From Pseudobdellovibrionaceae bacterium (GTDB taxonomy: Bacteria; Bdellovibrionota; Bdellovibrionia; Bdellovibrionales; UBA1609), in assembly GCA_947444305.1 (NCBI GenBank), contig CANEZP010000001.1:383630-447629 (forward strand): DNA of 64,000 nt. Reading direction: 5' to 3'. Positions 19,623-26,608 of the stretch are shown piece by piece. The translations under genes were made by a program, and so were the position numbers. Each line of letters begins with the position of its first letter. Within the stretch, counting starts at the first letter, position 1. Below the pieces are notes generated by a model. It worked only from the letters and a program-made list of their open reading frames with translations, did not search any database and was not told the DNA's origin.

Positions 19623-20291
19623 TTAGCCGGCGCCGCCGTCTTCGACGACGATCAAGGTGGTCTCGCGATTTCTTTTAATTAATTCGAAAAGCAATTCGGC
19701 CTCGTTAGGCTTTAGGCGCACGCAGCCGGCCGAGGCGCGGCGGCCGATCTTTTCTTGCGCAGCTTTAGATTTTGCGGCGTGAAAAGCGACGCCGTCCGCG
19801 GTGAAAAACACGGTGAACGGCATGTCTTCGTCCCAAATTTTTGACCGATACTTTGCGTGAAGACTCAGCGGCAGGAATCGGCCGACCGGAGTGTGCGCGA
19901 ATCTTTTCTGGCCATATTTTAACGGCTTGTAATCTTCGAGGCCGGTGCTGACTGCCCAAGTGTCGATCAACTTGGTTCCGTCGTATATTTTGAGCGTTTG
20001 CCCGCTCGCCCCGCGGTCGACCACCAAAATGAGTTGCCAGCCTTCCGCGGCGTCTTTCTTTAATTGTTCCTCGGAATAAACGTAAGCCTTCTTCGTGCCG
20101 ATCTCGTGAAATTTCAGGAAGTTTTCACGCTGCCGGATTTTTTCGGCCCGCGCGAGCTCGCGCCCCTCCCGCTCGATCTTTTCCTGCGGCGTCTCGCACC
20201 AGAACAGGCAGACGGCCGAAGCCTGTACGGAAAATACACAGGCGAGGTAAATAAGTGAGACGCGGGAAAGTCTAAGCCGGAATGGATTCAT
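19623..20291 (-). CDS. Exported L,D-transpeptidase (YkuD)
   Basis: Taking the ATG at 20291 (the second in frame) leaves 222 residues beginning with a signal sequence that ends near VQASAVC. A charged, helical spacer with EKIEREGRELARAEKIRQRE follows. The YkuD catalytic domain starts near residue 85 (LILVVDRGASGQTLKIYDGTKL) and ends with FHAAKSKAAQ and RRASAGCVRLKPNEAELLF, which hold the catalytic histidine and the nucleophilic cysteine of the SxGCxR motif. These enzymes make 3-3 peptidoglycan crosslinks or attach lipoproteins to the wall. The upstream region carries a 70-bp nested inverted repeat at 20334-20403 that could regulate it. Confidence 0.85.
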   Translation of the reverse strand: MNPFRLRLSRVSLIYLACVFSVQASAVCLFWCETPQEKIEREGRELARAEKIRQRENFLKFHEIGTKKAYVYSEEQLKKDAAEGWQLILVVDRGASGQTLKIYDGTKLIDTWAVSTGLEDYKPLKYGQKRFAHTPVGRFLPLSLHAKYRSKIWDEDMPFTVFFTADGVAFHAAKSKAAQEKIGRRASAGCVRLKPNEAELLFELIKRNRETTLIVVEDGGAG

Positions 20292-20333
20292 TTGAGCGAT
20301 GGAATTGCAAAGCAAGGACCCATCTCTAGGACA

Positions 20334-20403
20334 CTCAGCCTAATGTGCGGATATACCGGCACAATAAAATTACCGTGCGGATATATCCGCACGGAAGGCT
20401 GAG
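20334..20403. repeat. 70-bp nested inverted repeat (two palindromes within a dyad)
   Basis: The segment is a large imperfect inverted repeat with 35-bp halves centred at 20368/20369. The outer arms CTCAGCCT (20334-20341) and AGGCTGAG (20396-20403) are exact. Each half contains its own palindrome. The right one, 20373-20394, is perfect over 22 bases around GCGGATATATCCGC. The left one, 20344-20363, has two mismatches. The palindrome centres are exactly 30 bp apart. It lies 43 bp upstream of the L,D-transpeptidase start and 90 bp beyond the HD gene. It may be a paired operator for a dimeric regulator or a REP/BIME-like element; sequence alone does not decide. Confidence 0.7.
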
Positions 20404-20492
20404 GGGGTTGGAAGAGTGGTGGGAAGCACGGCAAAACTGGGTGCTTCGTGGCAGCCGCCCCGCGCTCGGCGCCGGGCTTTGCGCCGGGACGA

Positions 20493-21905
20493 CTAAAAAT
20501 TCATTTGGCGCATTTTTTCGAGGATGCCCTTTTTTTCTAGAATTTCGTAAGTGGCCGGGGCGACGTAGATGCGGGGGATGAAGTTACGATATTGGCTCAA
20601 AATCTTCATCAGCGATTGCGACACGTCGACCAGCAACTTCAGCTCGCCGTGATTGTTCAGCACCTTGACGGAATCGCGCGAGGTCAGCGGGTTGCCCTTT
20701 GATTTTTTCAAGGCCTCCAAGTTTTTGGTGAACATCACGTCGCGCATGGGGATGTCGTCGATCATCCAAGCGTTGGGCGTGGCCGTTCGCATTTCCTCTT
20801 TGAGCCAATCGACGGCCTTGAGGCAGCGCGCGACCAGCTCCTTACGGTGCTCTTCGTTCTCTATGACCGTCGGTTTGACCGGCGAGATGCGAACCTGCGC
20901 GGGCGGGGCGCGGCGGGCCAGCATTTCACTCAGCTCGGCGATCATCGGGTGGCGAGCCCTTCCGGCCAGGTATTCATGAAGCTTGGCCATGAAGTACGAG
21001 TCGTTAAAGGTGAAATACTCGTAGGGGTTCATCGACGTTTTGTCCATGAGCGTATCGAACGAGTGGGTCAGCTTGTTCTCGAGAAAATATTCGCCGATTT
21101 TTGCGGCGAGCAAGTCGAACTTGTAGCCCGCACCCTCGTGGATGATTTGCGAATACCAGAAATAGCGCGCGACCAGAAACGAATCGACTACATTGATGCC
21201 GTCTTCGGAGATGCACATCATCTGCTGGCCTTTGTCGGTCGTGTGCAGGCGCATCGCGCGGATCAAGAAATCTAAGTCGAACAAACCGATCTTAACGCCG
21301 GTGTGATTCGCGTCGCGGATCAAATAATCCATGCGGTCGGCATCGACGTCGGCGTGCATGAGCTGGTTGGCGAGTAAGTTTTCGCTCTTACCCGCGATGA
21401 TCTGCGAGAGTTCGACGGGATCAATGCCTTCTTCTTTCAAGATACGCGTGATACCGCCGTCAAAATCCGTATTTAAAATGATGTGGCTGCCGAGAACTTC
21501 GTGGTTGGCGACGTACTTCGGTTTGCCCTCTTGCGATTGGTTACGCCAGTGATTGATGTAAGCCAATTCCACCGAGTGCGAGAAGGGGAAGGTGCCGATA
21601 TCGTGCATCATCGCGGCGAGGCGCATCGTGCGGTGGAAAGTCGTGCGCTCATCAACGGCTCTCGGATCGAACAATTTTTCTTCCGTAGTGGCGACGCCCA
21701 AACTTTTTAATATGCGATCCATAACGTGCGCCACGCCTAAAGCATGGGCATGGCGGGTGTGCGTCGCGCCGGGGAAAATATAAAAACTAAAACCGAGTTG
21801 CCGGATCCAACGCAGACGTTGGTAATAAAGAGTCTCGAGAATGCGCGTCTCGACCCGGTTGAGAGTAATATAGCCGTGAATATTGTCGAATATAACCTTC
21901 TTCAT
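20493..21905 (-). CDS. HD-domain nucleotide phosphohydrolase (dNTPase-like)
   Basis: A 470-residue member of the HD superfamily group related to dGTP triphosphohydrolases (COG1078). IHGYITLN and TRILETLYYQRLRWIRQLG open the protein. GATHTRHAHALGVAHV gives the first metal-binding His, RLAAMMHDIGTFPFSHSVE the HD pair, and HADVDADRMDYLIRDANHTGV the final Asp with the family's RMDYLxRD motif. Relatives cleave dNTPs to deoxynucleoside plus triphosphate, often under allosteric dNTP control. It probably helps set dNTP pools in the cytoplasm. The 174-bp divergent region to the next gene has two dyad symmetries. Confidence 0.85.
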   Translation of the reverse strand: MKKVIFDNIHGYITLNRVETRILETLYYQRLRWIRQLGFSFYIFPGATHTRHAHALGVAHVMDRILKSLGVATTEEKLFDPRAVDERTTFHRTMRLAAMMHDIGTFPFSHSVELAYINHWRNQSQEGKPKYVANHEVLGSHIILNTDFDGGITRILKEEGIDPVELSQIIAGKSENLLANQLMHADVDADRMDYLIRDANHTGVKIGLFDLDFLIRAMRLHTTDKGQQMMCISEDGINVVDSFLVARYFWYSQIIHEGAGYKFDLLAAKIGEYFLENKLTHSFDTLMDKTSMNPYEYFTFNDSYFMAKLHEYLAGRARHPMIAELSEMLARRAPPAQVRISPVKPTVIENEEHRKELVARCLKAVDWLKEEMRTATPNAWMIDDIPMRDVMFTKNLEALKKSKGNPLTSRDSVKVLNNHGELKLLVDVSQSLMKILSQYRNFIPRIYVAPATYEILEKKGILEKMRQMNF

Positions 21906-21932
21906 CGCTTTCCATTATCGCGCCCATTACGG

Positions 21933-21957
21933 TGCGCAATGAACATAAAGTTGCGCA
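21933..21957. promoter_or_regulatory. Inverted repeat in divergent promoter region (dyad 1)
   Basis: TGCGCAA (21933-21939) and TTGCGCA (21951-21957) form exact 7-bp arms around an 11-bp spacer. It sits 28 bp from the HD gene start on the minus strand, in the region shared with the operon beginning at 22080. Position suggests an operator, but the regulator is unknown. Confidence 0.4.
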
Positions 21958-21974
21958 ACCTAGACCTGGGCGGG

Positions 21975-21990
21975 ATGAACGTCCGTTCAT
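21975..21990. promoter_or_regulatory. Inverted repeat in divergent promoter region (dyad 2)
   Basis: ATGAACG and CGTTCAT form exact 7-bp arms with a 2-bp spacer. Short spacers of this kind are typical of TetR-family operators. It lies about 90 bp upstream of the small membrane peptide gene at 22080 and about 70 bp from the HD gene start. Confidence 0.45.
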
Positions 21991-22079
21991 AATAATTCGG
22001 TGGTCGACTCTTCTATGCAATTCAAGCCGGAGCGATTAAGATATAGATCACTTCAAAGACATACCCGTAAGGAGTAGTA

Positions 22080-22178
22080 ATGTTGCTGACCGCAGTCGTA
22101 ATCGTTTCTGTTTCTGCACTTCTCGCCGCAAAAAACCTGAAAGAGCGCGCTCTCGTGCCCGTGCGAGCGAAAAAATAA
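22080..22178 (+). CDS. 32-residue single-helix membrane peptide
   Basis: A short frame with a strong AAGGAG ribosome-binding site seven bases before the ATG. It encodes an 18-residue hydrophobic helix (LLTAVVIVSVSALLAA) followed by a basic tail (KNLKERALVPVRAKK), the layout of a small inner-membrane protein. It ends 4 bp before the GTG of the transglutaminase-like gene. That gene has no good ribosome-binding site of its own, so translation of the small frame may couple to it. It could be a true small protein or a coupling leader. It matches no family I know. Confidence 0.55.
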   Translation: MLLTAVVIVSVSALLAAKNLKERALVPVRAKK

Positions 22179-22182
22179 ATTT

Positions 22183-24060
22183 GTGAAAAACGTATTCCTG
22201 CTCCTCGCGATTTTGGCTAACACCGCAAACGCGCGTTGGTTGACCGTGAAGGAGTCGGGAAGCGTCGTCGAGAAATTCAACATCGAGTACGATGTGTTCA
22301 AGAACGGTGCGTGGAACCAAACCGTCGAGTACGTAACGCGAGTGCAGAGCGAAGATGCTAAAGCTAGCATGAGCTTGTTCCCGATCGAATACAACGCGTT
22401 CACCGACACGGTCGATGTGCTCGAAGCTTGGACCGAAAACGGCAAAGAAAAAATCAACGTAGATCCCTCGGCAATCGAGGACCGCGACAAAGGCGAGTCG
22501 AAAGATTACGACGTGCAAAAAGTAAGATCGGTTGTTTTCCCGCAAGTGCAAATCGGCTCCAAGCTGCACATCAAATACCGCTTAAAAACTTCGAAGCCTT
22601 TGGTTGAGGGGCGCTGGTCGATCCAATTTTCGCTCGGGCCCGGTTACTACGCGATTGAGAAGTTGAATCTGAAAGTGAAATCCGAATTGCCTGTGTATTA
22701 CGATGCGAATGATCGCCGCGACTTGGTTGCGGTAAAACAGCCCACGAATAAAACTCTCGAGTTGAAAAACATCAAATTGATTCCGGGTTGGGTCCACGCC
22801 GAAAAAGATCCCGTCTTCCACCCCGGCGGCAATACCGAAATTTATATCTCAACCCATAAAGATTGGGCCGAGTTCTTTACCAATCTCGGCGCCGAATACG
22901 AAAAAATCTTGAGCGTCGGTCTGCCTAAAGACATGGCCGCATTGGTGAAACAGGCCGATAGGGAAAAAACCAACGCCGATAAAATCAATAGCCTTATGGA
23001 GCAGGTGAGCAAAGACTTTCGTTACTTCGGCGACTGGCGCCGGCATAACGGCGGCTTCGTGCCTCGCCCCATCGCTGAAATTGCGAAGTCCCGTTACGGC
23101 GACTGCAAAGATTTGAGTACGCTTTTGACGGCGATGCTCCGCTCGATGAAAATGGACGCGCAAGTGGCGCTCGTACGCCGGGGCGGCAATCCTTACGGCC
23201 GCGAGCCCGATTATAAAATGCCCGGTATGAACTACTTCAATCACGCGATCGTGCACGTACAAGACGGCGAGCAAGAGTATTGGCTCGACCCGACAAACCC
23301 CGTCATGTCCTTGCAAGCGTACCCTGATATTTCGGGCCGCCCGTCTTGGCTGCTCGGCGTGAAAGGACGTTTCGCCCGTTTGCCCGAAGCTAAGCCGGAA
23401 GAGTTCGAACATGTGCACGACTACGAATACCGTTTTACCGGGGACGATTCCGTAAAGGTGCGCGTGAAAGCCGATTTGAAAAAACTGGCGCCGTTTGATT
23501 TGGCGAATGATTTAATGCTCTCGCCGCAAACAACCGTGCTCGGTGAGACGCTCGAATATTTTAGCGAAGGCCAAGAAGTTCAGTCGCACAAATTCCTGAC
23601 CGAGCCGAAGACCGGGCGCTTGCTGAAAGATATGCGTGTCGATTTAGAATATCAGGCGGGGCGGGTGACCTTTAACGCCGGCAAGGCAAGTTTCTGGGTG
23701 ATCCCCGACGGCATTTTGCAAGGCGCTTTTTACGAAACCGAAGACCGCGAGAGTGACATTCAATTGAGCGAAGAGCCCTATCTCTTCAAAGGTACGCGCC
23801 GGCTGAAGGACACGAAGCTCGCGCAAGAGCCCCCTGCGCCGTGCGCCGTCGATAGCGAATGGCTTACGATGGATCGCACGGTTCAAGTGCAAGGCCGTGA
23901 CGTAGTGATCAAGCAAAATCTGAACTTGAAAAAGCCGTTTATCACCAAGGCTGAATACAAAGCTCCGGCCTTCCGTAAACTTCAGGAAGAGACCAAACGC
24001 TGCTTTTACCACTCAGGTCTGTTGATTGAGCCCATAAATAAGGTAGGCTCAGAGCCATGA
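22183..24060 (+). CDS. Exported DUF3857/transglutaminase-like protein
   Basis: A GTG start gives a 625-residue protein with a signal peptide (VFLLLAILANTANA). A beta-rich DUF3857-type domain of about 230 residues follows, then a transglutaminase-like cysteine protease fold. The triad is visible: Cys in KSRYGDCKDLSTLLTAML near residue 309, His in FNHAIVHV near 351, and Asp in EYWLDPTNP near 365. A C-terminal beta-rich region completes it. Such proteins are periplasmic or surface-exposed in Bacteroidetes and Deltaproteobacteria and mostly uncharacterised; they may cleave or crosslink peptides. Its stop overlaps the site-2 protease start by 4 bp. Confidence 0.75.
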   Translation: MKNVFLLLAILANTANARWLTVKESGSVVEKFNIEYDVFKNGAWNQTVEYVTRVQSEDAKASMSLFPIEYNAFTDTVDVLEAWTENGKEKINVDPSAIEDRDKGESKDYDVQKVRSVVFPQVQIGSKLHIKYRLKTSKPLVEGRWSIQFSLGPGYYAIEKLNLKVKSELPVYYDANDRRDLVAVKQPTNKTLELKNIKLIPGWVHAEKDPVFHPGGNTEIYISTHKDWAEFFTNLGAEYEKILSVGLPKDMAALVKQADREKTNADKINSLMEQVSKDFRYFGDWRRHNGGFVPRPIAEIAKSRYGDCKDLSTLLTAMLRSMKMDAQVALVRRGGNPYGREPDYKMPGMNYFNHAIVHVQDGEQEYWLDPTNPVMSLQAYPDISGRPSWLLGVKGRFARLPEAKPEEFEHVHDYEYRFTGDDSVKVRVKADLKKLAPFDLANDLMLSPQTTVLGETLEYFSEGQEVQSHKFLTEPKTGRLLKDMRVDLEYQAGRVTFNAGKASFWVIPDGILQGAFYETEDRESDIQLSEEPYLFKGTRRLKDTKLAQEPPAPCAVDSEWLTMDRTVQVQGRDVVIKQNLNLKKPFITKAEYKAPAFRKLQEETKRCFYHSGLLIEPINKVGSEP

Positions 24061-24728
24061 ACAACATGGATTTCATCGCGATCGGCGCTAAGCTCGGCCT
24101 CTACTTCGTTCCGTTTTTATTCGCCCTTTGCTTTCACGAATACGCGCACGGCGTGGTCGCGCATTGGCTCGGTGACGACACCGCGAAAAATGCGGGCCGC
24201 CTGTCGATGAATCCGCTTTCCCATTCGGATCCGCTCGGAACGTGGGCGTTGCCGATTATGTCGATTTTGCTCGGGCTGCCGTTCTTCGGTTGGGGGCGCC
24301 CGGTGCCGGTCAACGAACGCAATTTGAACAACCGCCGCTGGGGTATGTTTTTCGTCGCTTTTGCGGGGCCGCTGTCGAATATCTTTTTGGCCGTCGTCGG
24401 AACTTTTTTGCTGGCGATCGCGATGGTTTACGCGCAACGGAGCGGCGGGGGAGAGATGTACATCACTTTCCTTACCGTTTTTCTGCAAATCAATATGTTC
24501 CTCGCCATTTTTAACCTCATCCCGATTCATCCGCTCGACGGCGGTAAGGTCATCGCGCCTTTCTTGCCCCTAGAATGGAACCGCTGGCTCGAGGAAAATG
24601 AAGGAATTTTAGGCATCGCGCTGGTGATGTTTATCTTTACGGCGGGCCGGGTCCTCGCGATTCCCGTTGGATTCGCCGTCTCGCACCTCTACAGTCTTTC
24701 TCAATCGATCGCCATCGCGATTGGATAA
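24057..24728 (+). CDS. Site-2-type membrane metalloprotease (M50)
   Basis: A 223-residue polytopic protein with the zinc-binding HEYAH motif in the first membrane segment (LCFHEYAHGVVAHWLG, about residue 28) and the third ligand in FNLIPIHPLDGGKVI near residue 155, the M50 NxxPxxxLDG motif. It is the compact YwhC/S2P-like form without a PDZ domain. These proteases cut substrates within the inner membrane. It overlaps the transglutaminase-like gene (ATGA). Placement before scpA-scpB is common in deltaproteobacteria and suggests shared transcription, not shared function. Confidence 0.9.
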   Translation: MNNMDFIAIGAKLGLYFVPFLFALCFHEYAHGVVAHWLGDDTAKNAGRLSMNPLSHSDPLGTWALPIMSILLGLPFFGWGRPVPVNERNLNNRRWGMFFVAFAGPLSNIFLAVVGTFLLAIAMVYAQRSGGGEMYITFLTVFLQINMFLAIFNLIPIHPLDGGKVIAPFLPLEWNRWLEENEGILGIALVMFIFTAGRVLAIPVGFAVSHLYSLSQSIAIAIG

Positions 24729-24741
24729 GGGTTAGGCGAAA

Positions 24742-24783
24742 AAGGTCTTGAACTTCGATTCCTTGCTTGGTGGAATCGACCTT
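24742..24783 (+). promoter_or_regulatory. Stem-loop over the scpA ribosome-binding region
   Basis: TCGATTCC (24755-24762) pairs with GGAATCGA (24772-24779). Flanking AAGG (24742-24745) and CCTT (24780-24783) can extend the stem across a left-side bulge. The only candidate ribosome-binding sequence for the ATG at 24785, GGTGG at 24769-24773, is partly inside the loop and right arm. Folding could limit scpA translation. There is no T-run, so a terminator is less likely. Confidence 0.35.
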
Positions 24784-24784
24784 A

Positions 24785-26608
24785 ATGAGCATACATGTCC
24801 AATTAGATCGTTTTGAAGGCCCGCTGGGGCTCTTGCTGCACCTGATTCGTGAGCAGGAGATGGATATCTTCAACATCAATATCCATCACATCACCAGTCA
24901 GTACCTTGAGTACATCAAGACGATGCGCCGCTTAGATCTCGAAGTCGCCGGTGAATTCGTGGCCATGGCCGCGACGCTCCTGCACATCAAATCGAAGATG
25001 CTCCTGCCCCAGTACAACGAAGAGGGCGAGGAAGTTTCCGAAGATCCGCGCAAAGAACTCGTGCACAAACTGCTCGAGTACAAAAAGTTTCGGGAGCTGT
25101 CGGCCGACTTGTACAAGCGCGCTTTGCTGGGCCGCGATGTCTTCCCGCGTACGCCGGTCGACGAAATCGAAGCCGCCGAAGAAGGCGAATTGGTTTTGGA
25201 AGAAAACCCGCTGTTTTCGCTGATCGCCTCGTACCGCACGGCTTTGAAAAACATGAAAAAAACCGTTCACCGCGTGGCGAGTGAACTTCAGTCAATCGCT
25301 TCTCGCATTTTAGAAATCAAAGATCGCTTGATGGTCGGTAACCGCGTGGTGTTTCGTGATTTGATCACTGCCAACGAAGGCCGCGCGGGTCAAGTCCTGG
25401 TGACTTTTCTATCGATCCTTGAACTCGCGAAGATGGGTTTCATTTCTGTTTTCCAGAATGACGCGTTCTCAGACATTCACGTCGAAACGAAAAAGATCAT
25501 CGACCGCGATATCGTTTCGCAGGTCGAGAGCTACGATTCGGTCAACGCGCAAGCCACCGCCGAATCCATCATGGCCAGCGCACGTTTGTCGTTGAGTGAG
25601 CCGGTGGCCACCTTCGAAGGTGAGGAAGCGCCGGTCGTCGTGGCCTTAACCAGTGACGGCGCATCCGATGACGAAATCGCCGCCGAAGAAGCCTTGATGG
25701 GGCCCGAAGAAAGCCAGCATATCCTCACGCACGACACCGAAAAATCGTTGCTGCCCGAAGAGGTCGCCTCCGACGACGAAATCGAAATGGAACTCGCCCG
25801 CATGGCCGCCGAAGACCGCGGCGAAGTCTACGTCCCACCCGCGCGCCCGGAACCCGTGCCGGAGGCGGAGCCGCTGGAATCTGAATCGCCCGTAGCGGAG
25901 CTTCAAGACGGAATCCCGACCGGCGTTTCCGAAGATTCTGTTCTTGAAGCCGCGAGCTTACCGGACGCCAATCGTGAGTCGGCATCGTTCGAACCCGTTA
26001 CGCCCGAATCCGAACCGAACATCGAAAGCGAAACTTTCGAAGTCGCCGAGCTTGAGAGTTTTAACCTCGCGCCGGCCGAACCTGCGCCGAATGAACAGGC
26101 CGTCGAAGCGACGCCGGCTGAACCGACTCCGGGTGTCGCCGCGCCCGCCGCGTTCTCGCGGCCTGATTTTAGTTTGCAGATGTTGCAGGATTTGCCCGGT
26201 GACGAGGCCGCGGCCGCGTTCATCGAAGATGTGCAGCACGCCGAGCCGGTCGAGATCATGCCCGAAGCGCTGATCGAACCTGACGTCGAGCACGTCATGG
26301 CCACGATCGCCAACGAAGATTTCGTCGCGCTCGACGAATCCTCGCACGAAATTGTTCTCGATGATTCGCTCATATTGAATGAGCCGGTCCAACAAACGGT
26401 GAGCGAACCGGCGGGAGCGCCGGAACCTGAATCCATCGCGGCAGCCCCGGCTGCCGAAGCCACGCCCGAAGCAGCGGCCACGCCCGCGCCCGCGATTGAA
26501 AATCCGAAACTTAAGCCGCAGGTTTCTTCCGCGCTGAACGCGGCACTCTCGGCGTTCGACGCCTTCAATGATATTAAACCGGACAGCGACCCTGAGGTAA
26601 GCACATGA
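24785..26608 (+). CDS. scpA: ScpA condensin subunit with long acidic extension
   Basis: The kleisin of the SMC-ScpAB chromosome condensation complex. Starting at the ATG at 24785 (the TTG at 24767 is less likely), residues 1-250 are a standard ScpA: LDRFEGPLGLLLHLIREQEMDI, AGEFVAMAATLLHIKSKMLLP, then FLSILELAKMGFISVFQNDAFSDIHV winged-helix C-domain. The family is normally about 230-280 residues, yet here 607 are encoded. The remaining 355 or so are acidic, rich in Ala, Pro, Glu and Ser and probably disordered. Codon use does not change at the junction. It overlaps scpB by 4 bp (ATGA). Confidence 0.9.
   Translation: MSIHVQLDRFEGPLGLLLHLIREQEMDIFNINIHHITSQYLEYIKTMRRLDLEVAGEFVAMAATLLHIKSKMLLPQYNEEGEEVSEDPRKELVHKLLEYKKFRELSADLYKRALLGRDVFPRTPVDEIEAAEEGELVLEENPLFSLIASYRTALKNMKKTVHRVASELQSIASRILEIKDRLMVGNRVVFRDLITANEGRAGQVLVTFLSILELAKMGFISVFQNDAFSDIHVETKKIIDRDIVSQVESYDSVNAQATAESIMASARLSLSEPVATFEGEEAPVVVALTSDGASDDEIAAEEALMGPEESQHILTHDTEKSLLPEEVASDDEIEMELARMAAEDRGEVYVPPARPEPVPEAEPLESESPVAELQDGIPTGVSEDSVLEAASLPDANRESASFEPVTPESEPNIESETFEVAELESFNLAPAEPAPNEQAVEATPAEPTPGVAAPAAFSRPDFSLQMLQDLPGDEAAAAFIEDVQHAEPVEIMPEALIEPDVEHVMATIANEDFVALDESSHEIVLDDSLILNEPVQQTVSEPAGAPEPESIAAAPAAEATPEAAATPAPAIENPKLKPQVSSALNAALSAFDAFNDIKPDSDPEVST

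Noticed and set aside
20404..20492. Intrinsic terminator after the HD gene
   Set aside because: A GC-rich hairpin (GGCGC/GCGCC) is present on the minus strand near 20467-20486 but no T-run follows it.
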